Positions 1 to 6,133 are shown, counted from the stretch's first letter. The stretch: DNA of 6,133 nucleotides from an uncultured Verrucomicrobiota bacterium (GCA_903919625.1 CAIXIZ010000374.1:1-6133); one strand, 5' to 3'. Program-made: numbers and translations. The notes: generated from the letters alone by a model not told the origin.

Positions 1-368
1 CCGACGACGAGCAGCGGCCAGCCGCCGTAGGGCAGCAGCGCCAGCCCAACCAGAAACGCGACGGCGAACGTGACGAGCATCGCGGCGCGCATGACGGCGG
101 GGCGGACGAGGCCGGCGGCGACGGCGCGGCGCGGGCCGACGCGCGCGGGAGTGTCGGCCCCTTTGACAAAATCAAAGTAGTCGTTGGCGAAGTTGGTCGC
201 GATCTGGATCAGCAGGGCAAAGGCGAGGCAGGCCAACGCGGCAGGTGCAACGAATTGGCGGGTGCGCCACGCGAGCGCGGATCCGACGAGCACGGGGGCG
301 ACGGCGGCCGGCAGGGTGCGCGGCCGGGCGGCGGCGAGCCAGACGGTCAACTGGGACGGGCGCTCCAC
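1..368 (-). CDS. menA: 1,4-dihydroxy-2-naphthoate prenyltransferase MenA, N-terminal part (cut by window edge)
   Basis: This is an integral membrane enzyme of the UbiA superfamily. It transfers a polyprenyl chain to 1,4-dihydroxy-2-naphthoate, giving demethylmenaquinone in menaquinone synthesis. The 122 visible residues open with WLAAARPRTLPAAVAPVLVG (residues 10-29), the usual MenA opening. The Asp-rich metal and diphosphate site follows as NDYFDFVKGAD (62-72), preceded by ATNFA, then RVGPRRAVAAGLV (76-88), a MenA-type block. Hydrophobic spans lie near 41-61 and 95-112. The start is GTG at 368-366: an in-frame TGA, which is also the stop of the upstream gene, lies just four codons before it, so no earlier start exists. 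No Shine-Dalgarno-like sequence is visible. The 12-base gap to the upstream gene suggests co-transcription or coupling. MenA is usually about 300 residues, so roughly 60% is missing beyond base 1. A UbiA relative with another substrate is possible but less likely given these motifs. Confidence 0.93.
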   Translation of the reverse strand, partial: MERPSQLTVWLAAARPRTLPAAVAPVLVGSALAWRTRQFVAPAALACLAFALLIQIATNFANDYFDFVKGADTPARVGPRRAVAAGLVRPAVMRAAMLVTFAVAFLVGLALLPYGGWPLLVV

Positions 369-380
369 GGCGGCGAAGGT

Positions 381-1097
381 TCAGGGGGTGGGCGCGGCGG
401 AGGAAGACGAGGAGCCCTCGACAATCTTGGTCTTCTTGGTAAACTGGGCGAGCCGCCGTTTGAAAATCAGGCTGAGGAGGCCAGGCACCAAGGCCAATCC
501 GGCGGCCAGCGCGATTTCTTTGCGTCCCGAACGGTCGCCCAGGATCATGCCAAAGCAGATCAGCAGCCCGGCGTAGACAAACAGGAAGACCGCCGCCGAG
601 GGGAGCACGGTGTTGAGCACCCAGACCGCGGCGAGGGCAAAAAAGGCCACCTGGAATTTTAGCCCGACCAGTCCGAAGGCGAGTCCTTGGATATAAAACA
701 ACGGGGCAAACAGGGTGGCTTTGCCTTCAAAGCGCAGGGTCTGGATCAGAATGGCCGTGATGAAAATTGCGACCTTGAGGGTGAGAACGAGGAGCAGGAA
801 AAAACTGTCGGGCCGGTCCGGGGGGGTGAAAACCACCTGGCCGACGGCGATGCTGCCGGCGAGAGCGCGAAACAGGTCAACCCAGTTGCGGGGCTTGCGG
901 ATTTCCTCGCCACACCAAATGGACATGTCGCCCGGTTCGCGCTGGCCCCGGGGCGTCCATTCGCGCTGGCGTTTGTTCCCACGGCCGCCGGTGCGGAAAC
1001 CGCCGAAGCGAAGCCACTGGCGGGGAAACCAGAGCAGAAGGAGGGCGAGACCAAGCAGAGGGTAGTTGACGATCACGGCGAGGAAGGCACCACCCAA
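381..1097 (-). CDS. Small polytopic membrane protein of unknown function
   Basis: I do not recognise this protein. It has up to 238 residues. A hydrophobic N-terminal span (about 4-24) is followed by a basic, Gly/Arg-rich soluble stretch (26-57) and then a conserved-looking segment around RKPRNWVDLFRALAG (67-81). Four or five further hydrophobic spans follow (about 78-90, 99-121, 128-146, 148-186, 195-212). The tail is basic (KRRLAQFTKKTK) and ends in five serines plus AAPTP. No catalytic motif is evident. The start is uncertain. TTG at 1097 leaves 19 bases after the cysN stop; CTG at 1106 and GTG at 1076 are in-frame alternatives, and none has a clear ribosome binding site. The gene sits between cysN and menA with very short gaps, so it is probably on their transcript. 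That gives a weak link to membrane or quinone biology and no assigned function. The opposite strand is also open across much of it, but only this frame reads like a membrane protein and fits the gene row. Confidence 0.78.
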   Translation of the reverse strand: MGGAFLAVIVNYPLLGLALLLLWFPRQWLRFGGFRTGGRGNKRQREWTPRGQREPGDMSIWCGEEIRKPRNWVDLFRALAGSIAVGQVVFTPPDRPDSFFLLLVLTLKVAIFITAILIQTLRFEGKATLFAPLFYIQGLAFGLVGLKFQVAFFALAAVWVLNTVLPSAAVFLFVYAGLLICFGMILGDRSGRKEIALAAGLALVPGLLSLIFKRRLAQFTKKTKIVEGSSSSSAAPTP

Positions 1098-1116
1098 GCG
1101 AGGCAGGACAGGATTG

Positions 1117-2406
1117 TCAAAGGATCATCCCGGCCGCGACGGTGGCATTGGTAAACTCGTCCACCAGGATGAAGCTGCCGGTGGCGCGGTTGCGCTGGTA
1201 GGAGTCGCACAGCAGCGGCACGGCCGTGCGCAGTTGCACGCGGCCAATGTCGTTCATGCCCAGGTCAAGATCGCCCTCCACCTTGTGCAGGGTGTTGATG
1301 TTGACCTTGAAACGGACGGCCTTGAGCACACATTTCGCCTCGCGGGTGGTGTGGCGGACCAGATATTTGCCCCCGGGCTGGAGTTTTTTTTCCGAAAACC
1401 AGCATAACATCGCCTCAATGTCCTGGGTGACGTGGGGCGGATTGTTGGCCTTGACGATCATGTCACCCCGCGAGATGTCGATCTCATCGGCCAGGGTCAT
1501 CACCACCGACATGGGCGAGAACGCCTCCGTCAGCTGGCCTTCCGGGCCATGGAGGGCGGTGATGCGCGACGTGAGGCCGGACGGCTGGGCAACGATCTCA
1601 TCGCCCGGCTTGAAGACCCCGCCGGCCACGCGGCCGGCAAAACCGCGAAAATCATGATGGGTGTCGTTATTGGGGCGGATGACCGTCTGGACGGGGAAGC
1701 GGGCATCAATGTGGTTGTGGTCGCTGCCAATATAGACGGTCTCCAGCGTGTAGAGCAGAGCACCACCCTGATACCAGGGGGACTTGGCCGATTTATCGAC
1801 GACATTGTCCCCATGCAGGGCCGAGATGGGGATGAACTTGATGTCCGGAATCTCCAGCCGCGAGGCGAACTCGGAAAACTGGGCCACGATCTCGTTATAG
1901 CGCGCCTCGGACCAGTTGACGAGGTCCATCTTGTTGATGGCGACGACCAGGTGGGGGATGCGGAGTAGTGAGGCGATGAACGAGTGCCGGCAGGTCTGCT
2001 CTATCACGCCCTTGCGGGCATCGACGAGCACGATGGCGAGGTTGGCGGTGGACGCGCCGGTCACCATGTTGCGGGTGTACTGGATATGGCCAGGAGTGTC
2101 GGCGACAATAAACTTGCGCCGGGGGGTCGCGAAATACCGGTAGGCGACATCGATGGTGATCCCCTGCTCGCGCTCGGCCCGCAGGCCGTCGGTCAGCAGG
2201 GAAAGGTTGAGGGTCTCCTCGCCGCGCTGTTCGGTGGCCCGTTCAATGGCCTCGAGCTGATCCTCGAAAATGGCTTTCGAGTCATAAAGCAGGCGGCCGA
2301 TGAGGGTGGACTTGCCGTCGTCCACGCGGCCCGCCGTGGTGAAGCGGAGCAGGTCCATGGACAGGTAGTGCTGGTCGGAGTGGGCAGGGCTGGAGGAGTC
2401 GGACAT
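1117..2406 (-). CDS. cysN: Sulfate adenylyltransferase subunit 1 (GTPase CysN)
   Basis: This is the regulatory GTPase subunit of ATP sulfurylase. GTP hydrolysis drives APS formation from sulfate and ATP by the partner CysD, in the cytoplasm. The 429-residue product shows the whole EF-Tu-like G domain: P-loop GRVDDGKST (26-34), the switch I region EREQGITIDVAYRYF (78-92), G3 DTPGH (103-107), G4 NKMD (158-161) and G5 SALHGD (195-200). Two beta-barrel domains follow (about 225-315 and 320-429), with EIDISRGD and a C-terminal NATVAAGMIL. It ends at about the point where E. coli CysN carries a further C-terminal extension, and it has no fused CysC kinase domain, in keeping with the separate cysC upstream. 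The P-loop has Arg at residue 27 where E. coli has Ser (GSVDDGKST). The ATG start lies two bases after the cysD stop; Met17 is an alternative, but the tight spacing favours Met1. A weak purine run, AAAGAAAGGG, lies upstream inside the end of cysD. This is the third gene of the cysC-cysD-cysN row. Confidence 0.97.
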   Translation of the reverse strand: MSDSSSPAHSDQHYLSMDLLRFTTAGRVDDGKSTLIGRLLYDSKAIFEDQLEAIERATEQRGEETLNLSLLTDGLRAEREQGITIDVAYRYFATPRRKFIVADTPGHIQYTRNMVTGASTANLAIVLVDARKGVIEQTCRHSFIASLLRIPHLVVAINKMDLVNWSEARYNEIVAQFSEFASRLEIPDIKFIPISALHGDNVVDKSAKSPWYQGGALLYTLETVYIGSDHNHIDARFPVQTVIRPNNDTHHDFRGFAGRVAGGVFKPGDEIVAQPSGLTSRITALHGPEGQLTEAFSPMSVVMTLADEIDISRGDMIVKANNPPHVTQDIEAMLCWFSEKKLQPGGKYLVRHTTREAKCVLKAVRFKVNINTLHKVEGDLDLGMNDIGRVQLRTAVPLLCDSYQRNRATGSFILVDEFTNATVAAGMIL

Positions 2407-2408
2407 GG

Positions 2409-3314
2409 TCAGAAATACCCTTTCTTTTTGCGATCTTCCATCGCGGTGTCGGAACGCTTGTCATCGGCGCGGGTGCCCCGCTCGGTCTGGCGCGCGCTGG
2501 CCACCTCCTGGATGATCTCCGCCAGCGTGCTGGCCGTGCTCAGCACGGACCCGGTGCAGGTGGCATCACCCACCGTGCGGAACCGCACCCGTTTCTGCTC
2601 GTATTTCTCACCGGGCAGCAGTGTGATCCAGGGTGATTTGGCGAGCAGCACGCCGTTGCGGTTCACGACCTCGCGGTCATGGGAAAAATAGATCGAGGGG
2701 ATGGCCAGTTGTTCCCGGGCGATGTACTGCCAGACATCCATCTCGGTCCAGTTGGAGAGCGGAAAGACCCGGAAGTTCTCCCCGACGTGCTTGCGGCCGT
2801 TGAACAGGTTCCATAGCTCCGGGCGCTGGTTTTTGGGATCCCATTGGCCGAACTCGTCCCGGGCGGAGAAAATCCGCTCCTTCGCCCGGGCCTTTTCCTC
2901 GTCCCGGCGCGCACCGCCGAGGCAGGCGTCATATTTGAGCTCCTCAATGGTGTCGACGAGTGTCACCGTTTGCAGCGAGTTGCGTGAAGGGTTCGGGCCC
3001 TTTTCCTCGACCGCGCGGCCGGCCTTGATCGAGTCCGCGACATACCGGACGATCAGCCGGGACTTGGTCTCGGCGACCAGCTGGTCGCGGAAAGCGATGG
3101 TTTCGGGAAAATTGTGCCCGGTGTCGATGTGGACGAGCGGAAACGGGAACTTTGCGGGCCAGAAGGCCTTTTGCGCGAGCTTGACCATGACAATGGAATC
3201 CTTGCCGCCGGAAAAGAGCAGGGCGGGCCGCTCGAACTGGGCCGCGACCTCGCGCATGATGAATATCGCCTCATGCTCGAGCTGGGCGAGGTGGGTGAGA
3301 TTGTAGGAACTCAT
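2409..3314 (-). CDS. cysD: Sulfate adenylyltransferase subunit 2 (CysD)
   Basis: This is the catalytic subunit of ATP sulfurylase. With CysN it makes adenosine 5'-phosphosulfate (APS) and pyrophosphate from sulfate and ATP. The 301-residue protein belongs to the PP-loop ATP pyrophosphatase family. It shows the PP-loop SGGKDS (35-40), HIDTGHNFPE (62-71), the block GGARRDEEKARAKERIFSAR, then WDPKNQRPELW, FPLSNWTEMDVWQYIA and VRFRTVGDATCTGSV. It ends in MEDRKKKGYF (292-301), matching the family's usual ELKKRQGYF-type end. The PP-loop reads SGGKDS rather than the SIGKDS of E. coli, placing it in a variant subgroup. The start is ATG at 3314-3312, giving MSSYNLTHLAQLEHEAIF, the normal CysD N-terminus. 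The frame stays open upstream to 3782, but that part lies over cysC in another frame and does not look like CysD. The gap after cysC is 16 bases without an obvious Shine-Dalgarno sequence, and cysN follows after two bases, as expected for subunits made in equal amounts. Confidence 0.97.
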   Translation of the reverse strand: MSSYNLTHLAQLEHEAIFIMREVAAQFERPALLFSGGKDSIVMVKLAQKAFWPAKFPFPLVHIDTGHNFPETIAFRDQLVAETKSRLIVRYVADSIKAGRAVEEKGPNPSRNSLQTVTLVDTIEELKYDACLGGARRDEEKARAKERIFSARDEFGQWDPKNQRPELWNLFNGRKHVGENFRVFPLSNWTEMDVWQYIAREQLAIPSIYFSHDREVVNRNGVLLAKSPWITLLPGEKYEQKRVRFRTVGDATCTGSVLSTASTLAEIIQEVASARQTERGTRADDKRSDTAMEDRKKKGYF

Positions 3315-3330
3315 GAATGGTGGGCGGGGC

Positions 3331-3948
3331 TCAAAGGCGGAGGCGGGGCACGACCGCCCCGTGCAGCCGGGCCAGCGTGGCCTCGGCCGTGGCGGTTTCA
3401 GTATCAAGGACAAGCCCGGGTTCGCCATCAGCGGGCGGTTCAAAGGCCGAGTCGCGGCCGGTGAATTGGGCGACTGCCCCCGTGCTGGCCTTGGCATAAA
3501 GGCCCTTGGGGTCGCGCCGGGCGCAGGTGGCAAACGAGGCGGCAATGTAAATTTCCATGAAATCAGCCGTTCCGATGATTTCGCGGGCGAGCCGGCGCTG
3601 GGCCCGCAACGGGGTGATGAACGCGCAGATGACGACCACGCCGGCCGAGGCAAACAGTTTCGCCACCTCGGCCACGCGCCGGATGTTCTCCGTGCGATCG
3701 GGATCGGTGAAGCCAAGGTCGCGATTGAGACCGGTGCGGACATTGTCGCCATCCAGCAGATGGGTGGTGAAGCCTTCCGCATGCAGCTTCCGTTCTAGGG
3801 CGACCGCCAGCGTGCTTTTGCCCGACCCGGACAAGCCATACAACCACAGCACCCGGCCATGTTGGTGGAGTCGGGCCTCCTTGGTGGCACGGTCAAGCAC
3901 GCGGTCAAAAATGGGATGCAAGTGGTCTTGCGGCACGGGCGTTGGCAT
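3331..3948 (-). CDS. cysC: Adenylylsulfate (APS) kinase CysC
   Basis: This cytoplasmic P-loop kinase phosphorylates APS at the 3' position with ATP, giving PAPS, the second step of sulfate activation. The 205-residue product has the Walker A motif GLSGSGKST (38-46), the APS-binding block DGDNVRTGLNRDLGF (66-80), DRTENIRRVAEVAKLF (84-99), AFITPLRAQRR (109-119), ARRDPKGLYAKA and QFTGRDSAFEPP. In E. coli the stretch corresponding to 109-115 reads AFISPHR, and its Ser is the residue that becomes phosphorylated; here it is Thr112. The chosen start is ATG at 3948-3946. A TTG 16 codons upstream would add a tail absent from typical CysC proteins. No strong ribosome binding site is seen at either. It is the first gene of the cysC-cysD-cysN set, with 16 bases before cysD and 75 bases after the preceding gene, so a promoter for the sulfate-activation genes most likely lies just upstream. 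It is a stand-alone kinase, not fused to CysN. Confidence 0.96.
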   Translation of the reverse strand: MPTPVPQDHLHPIFDRVLDRATKEARLHQHGRVLWLYGLSGSGKSTLAVALERKLHAEGFTTHLLDGDNVRTGLNRDLGFTDPDRTENIRRVAEVAKLFASAGVVVICAFITPLRAQRRLAREIIGTADFMEIYIAASFATCARRDPKGLYAKASTGAVAQFTGRDSAFEPPADGEPGLVLDTETATAEATLARLHGAVVPRLRL

Positions 3949-4023
3949 TTGGCGGAAGGTCACACTCGGAAACCGCCGGGTTGCGCGCAAGCCCAAATGC
4001 CGCCGGGCCGCGCCAATGTCCGC
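3949..4023 (-). promoter_or_regulatory. Intergenic gap before cysC; possible promoter and operator region
   Basis: This 75-base gap is the longest non-coding stretch in the window and the only place where an ordinary promoter for cysC-cysD-cysN could fit between genes. It holds a perfect 10-base palindrome, TTGCGCGCAA (3981-3990). An 8-base direct repeat, CCGCCGGG, lies on either side of it (3973-3980 and 4000-4007), with repeat starts 27 bases apart. I could not pick a convincing -35/-10 pair, and there is no hairpin followed by a T run that would end transcription of the upstream ABC genes. In GC-rich DNA such short repeats can arise by chance, so the regulatory role is an inference from position. 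Confidence 0.3.
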
Positions 4024-4875
4024 TCAGGGATGAAAGGATTTATCCGGCGGGATCATCAGCTGTTTTTCCAGCTCGCGGATGAGTTCGAGCACCGTATCAG
4101 CCGCGGCCTCGTTAATTACCTGGTCGTCGGGAGGGGGGCGGTTTTTGGGCATCTTATCATACCCGGGCGCACCGGGCGGCTTGGGCAGCCTGGGGTAGAG
4201 CTGGACCAGCCACTCGTAGGCCTGCCGCTCATGATGGAGGACGATCAAGGTTCGGGCATACATGCGGGCGCAGAACCAGGACGGCCGGGACAGGCTGGCT
4301 GCCCGGCGGTAATATTCAGCCGTGGCGGCGAGATCATGCAGGCGGGTTTGGCTGATGTTGGCGAGGTCAAGGTAGAGCTTGATCGAAGCGGGATGGAATT
4401 TCAGCCCTTCCTGCAGATAATCGATTGCAATCCTGGCCTGTTCACCGTCGATGATCCTGACCCGTTCGGGAGAAACGGCGTTGAGTCCGCCCTCGGCTTC
4501 GATGCGCCAGTACGGCATGTCGTGTGCAATCATCGAGCCCCCCTGATCCCAAAAGAACACCGGTCGCGGATCGATGGCGGTGGTCAGCTTCAGACCGGTC
4601 TGGGTGGTCGGCACATCCATATCCTCCCAGCCGGTGAAAGATTCGATAAAGACAAAATCCGCCACGATGGCGCGCAGGCCGCCGAGCAACCCGACGGTAA
4701 TGCCCTGGCCGAGCGCGCCACCCAACGAGTCGAGCCGCAGGGCCGGCTCCTGCGACTGCAGGGACTGCCAGGCGGGCTGTTCCAACAGGCGGGTGGTCCA
4801 ACCCGTCACCGCCAGAGTGACGGCGACCACGGCTCCGGTCTGGCACCAGCGGGGGAGGAACAGGCTAAATTTCAC
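4024..4875 (-). CDS. Membrane-anchored TPR-like protein linked to an ABC transporter, function unknown
   Basis: The 283-residue protein has no assigned function. It has one N-terminal membrane span (about 13-28), suggesting an inner-membrane anchor or uncleaved signal, with the rest probably outside the cytoplasm. Next comes a hydrophobic, distinctive block, GGLRAIVADFVFIESFTGWE (65-84), then IDPRPVFFWDQGGSMIAHDM (101-120) and PYWRIEAEGG. A helical, TPR-like part follows (about 145-230), with YLQEGLKFHPASIKLYLDLA (153-172) and AATAEYYRRAASL (183-195), and then a Pro-rich segment and a final helix. I resolve no more than two or three TPR-like units. The start is taken as GTG at 4875-4873, which gives an 11-base overlap with the permease end and the sequence MKFSLFLPRW before the membrane span. 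The longer frame open to 4998 would overlap the permease by 134 bases with an unlikely N-terminus. Overlap with the permease gene suggests that it is an accessory part of that ABC system. Confidence 0.82.
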   Translation of the reverse strand: MKFSLFLPRWCQTGAVVAVTLAVTGWTTRLLEQPAWQSLQSQEPALRLDSLGGALGQGITVGLLGGLRAIVADFVFIESFTGWEDMDVPTTQTGLKLTTAIDPRPVFFWDQGGSMIAHDMPYWRIEAEGGLNAVSPERVRIIDGEQARIAIDYLQEGLKFHPASIKLYLDLANISQTRLHDLAATAEYYRRAASLSRPSWFCARMYARTLIVLHHERQAYEWLVQLYPRLPKPPGAPGYDKMPKNRPPPDDQVINEAAADTVLELIRELEKQLMIPPDKSFHP

Positions 4876-5719
4876 GACGGCGGAAACTGTAGACGGCGAG
4901 GGCTCCGATGACCAAAATATAGACGAGCGCATAGCAACCCACGCGCAGCGCGAGCAGGCCGTCCACGCCACCGGGAGCCCAAACCTGGTCGGCCACATTG
5001 AAGAGCTGGAAATTGGGGATGATGCGGGCCAGCGTTTCGACGAGCAGGCGCACCGGCCGGGTCAGATTTTCGCTGTTCTCGTAAAAACGATGGGCCAGGG
5101 CCTGCAGATGGCAGATCACCAGGATGACGAAACTCATCACCACCGTGAAGAGGTTGGTGTTGGAAAAACTGGCGATGAGCAACGTGATGGCCGCCAGCAC
5201 GCCGAACTTGAGCCATTGCAGCAGCCCGACCGTCACGAGATCACCGTAGGGGATGGCCGCCACGGCCGCCAAACTGCCGGACTGTTCCCGGAGCAGGGCA
5301 TGCTCGTGCCACAGGATGAGGGAGATGAGCAGGCCGGTCAGGAGGGCACAAAACACGCCCACCACCGCCCAGACCCCGAGGAATTTCCCAAAAATGAACT
5401 CGGTGCGCCAGACGGGCTTGGCCAGCAGGGTCAGCGCGGTGCGGTTTTCAATTTCACTGAAAAACAGCTGCGCGGTGGTGGCGATGGTGAGCGTCGATCC
5501 GAAAAACAGCATCGTCCCCATGCCGAGATCATAGATGAACTTCAGCTGCGAGCCGCCGAAGTTAAAGTCCAGCAGGCTCTGGGCGCCCAGCACGAACACT
5601 ACACCCAGGAGAAGAAAAAACAGGAACACCTTCTGCCGCACGGCCTCAAGCACGGTGTTGCCCGCGATGACGCTGAGTCGCGCGAAGGAAAAAGGGACCC
5701 GGGGGAGGGGGGCGGTCAT
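4865..5719 (-). CDS. ABC-2 type transporter permease
   Basis: This 284-residue integral membrane protein is the membrane part of an ABC-2 type exporter; the gene just upstream encodes its ATPase. It begins with an N-terminal amphipathic segment, NTVLEAVRQKVFLFF (21-35), and has about six membrane spans (roughly 31-50, 65-87, 113-137, 168-186, 190-208, 257-278). The cytoplasmic coupling region EIENRTALTLLAKPVWRTEF (89-108), followed by IFGKFLG, is typical of ABC-2 permeases. PNFQLFNVADQVW (235-247) precedes the last span, and the protein ends in a basic tail, FRRREI. The ATG start shares an ATGA with the stop of the ATPase gene (5716-5719), a strong sign of translational coupling, and its 3' end overlaps the GTG of the TPR-like gene by 11 bases. 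The substrate is not evident. NosY-like or general ABC-2 membership is as far as the sequence supports. Confidence 0.93.
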   Translation of the reverse strand: MTAPLPRVPFSFARLSVIAGNTVLEAVRQKVFLFFLLLGVVFVLGAQSLLDFNFGGSQLKFIYDLGMGTMLFFGSTLTIATTAQLFFSEIENRTALTLLAKPVWRTEFIFGKFLGVWAVVGVFCALLTGLLISLILWHEHALLREQSGSLAAVAAIPYGDLVTVGLLQWLKFGVLAAITLLIASFSNTNLFTVVMSFVILVICHLQALAHRFYENSENLTRPVRLLVETLARIIPNFQLFNVADQVWAPGGVDGLLALRVGCYALVYILVIGALAVYSFRRREI

Positions 5720-6133
5720 GGTCGCGGCCCTCCTTTTCCGTCGCGGCCGATTTCCCGGAGAAAAATCTGGTCGAGCCGGGCCCGGGGTTGCTCGACAGCG
5801 GTGAGCACATGGCCGCGGGCCGCGAGCCAGGTGCGCAATTCTTCCAGCTCACCCGGGGGAATCGGATCGACGATCAGCGCCTGCTGGTCACGCCGTCCCA
5901 CCAGCTCATTGACCGCGCCTTCCAAAATCAGGCGTCCTCGGTCCAGGATGGCGATGCGGTCGCAGACATCCTCAATTTGCGCCAGCAGGTGCGAGGTGAT
6001 CAGCACGGTCTTGCCCTGTGCCTTGAGCTTCAGGATCAGCCGGGAGATCTCCTCCGATCCCACCGGATCGACCCCCGCCGTCGGTTCGTCGAGAATGATC
6101 AGCCGGGGGTCATGGACCAGGGCCTGGGCCAGC
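5716..6133 (-). CDS. ABC transporter ATP-binding protein, C-terminal part (cut by window edge)
   Basis: This is the ATPase subunit that powers the ABC-2 permease encoded next to it. Only the last 138 residues are in the window. They open with LAQALVHDPR, the tail of the signature helix, followed by Walker B LIILDEPT and D-loop AGVDPVG, then the H-loop region TVLITSHLLAQIEDVCDRIA with its switch His, and RGRLILEG. A C-terminal extension of about 65 residues ends with RARLDQIFLREI, resembling the LE.vFL element common in CcmA/NatA-type ATPases. The Walker A, Q-loop and LSGGQ parts must lie beyond base 6133. The reading frame is open to the edge, so the GTG at 6063 is internal and not a start. 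The stop overlaps the permease ATG. A drug, lipid or polysaccharide exporter, or a NatA-like system, are all possible; the substrate cannot be told. Confidence 0.95.
   Translation of the reverse strand, partial: LAQALVHDPRLIILDEPTAGVDPVGSEEISRLILKLKAQGKTVLITSHLLAQIEDVCDRIAILDRGRLILEGAVNELVGRRDQQALIVDPIPPGELEELRTWLAARGHVLTAVEQPRARLDQIFLREIGRDGKGGPRP

Noticed and set aside
184..662. Plus-strand open frames of 130 and 135 codons
   Set aside because: They are antisense to menA and the membrane protein gene. Compositions are dominated by Gly, Arg and Ala, with no motif.
1984..2691. Plus-strand open frame of 235 codons
   Set aside because: It is antisense to cysN and cysD, both of which are certain; the product has no family features.
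3315..3782. Upstream extension of the cysD frame to a 457-residue protein
   Set aside because: The extra part overlaps cysC in a different frame, is Pro/Arg/Ser-rich and matches nothing in CysD. The family's N-terminus begins at the ATG at 3314.
3949..4023. Terminator between the ABC unit and cysC
   Set aside because: The palindrome there has essentially no loop and no following T run on the minus strand, so it does not look like an intrinsic terminator.
3859..4911. Open frame of 350 codons on the plus strand
   Set aside because: It lies antisense to the TPR-like gene and the cysC start. Its product is a low-complexity mix of Gly, Arg and Pro without recognisable motifs, typical of antisense frames in GC-rich DNA.
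4876..4998. Longer N-terminus for the TPR-like protein
   Set aside because: It would overlap the permease gene by 134 bases and adds a Trp/Cys/Ser-rich stretch. The GTG at 4875 puts a normal membrane anchor at the N-terminus.
5716..6063. GTG at 6063 as the start of a 115-residue protein
   Set aside because: The frame is open to the window edge and encodes Walker B and the D-loop upstream of this GTG, so the GTG is an internal Val codon of a longer ATPase.

Overview
The window is GC-rich (by eye above 60%) and carries eight protein genes, all on the minus strand. They are packed head to tail with gaps of 0-19 bases or short overlaps, apart from one 75-base gap. Both end genes are cut by the window edges. 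The style of the proteins (an ABC-2 transporter followed by a membrane-anchored TPR-like protein, a MenA, and an SGGKDS-type CysD) suggests a Gram-negative, menaquinone-using bacterium. Verrucomicrobiota, perhaps the Opitutales, is my best guess from remembered family resemblance; no marker gene proves it.

Right part, read in the direction of transcription (6133 down to 4024): the C-terminal half of an ABC transporter ATPase, an ABC-2 type permease joined to it by an ATGA overlap, and a membrane-anchored, TPR-like protein of unknown function whose GTG start overlaps the permease end. The three look like one translationally coupled export or membrane-remodelling unit. The substrate cannot be told from the sequence.

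Middle (3948 down to 1117): cysC, cysD and cysN, a complete sulfate-activation module. CysD and CysN form ATP sulfurylase (sulfate + ATP to APS, driven by GTP hydrolysis) and CysC phosphorylates APS to PAPS. No reductase (cysH, cysI, cysJ), sulfate transporter or sulfotransferase lies within the window, so it does not show whether PAPS feeds cysteine synthesis or sulfation.

Left part (about 1097 down to 1): an unrecognised small membrane protein with about six predicted membrane segments and a Ser/Pro/Ala-rich tail, then the first 122 codons of menA, the prenyltransferase of menaquinone synthesis. Both follow cysN so closely that they may share its transcript. The only gap large enough for an ordinary promoter is the one in front of cysC. 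No RNA gene, mobile element, CRISPR array or convincing terminator was seen, and no gene-free stretch exceeds 300 bases. Overall this is largely an ordinary chromosomal housekeeping region; the least-described parts are the TPR-like protein and the small membrane protein.
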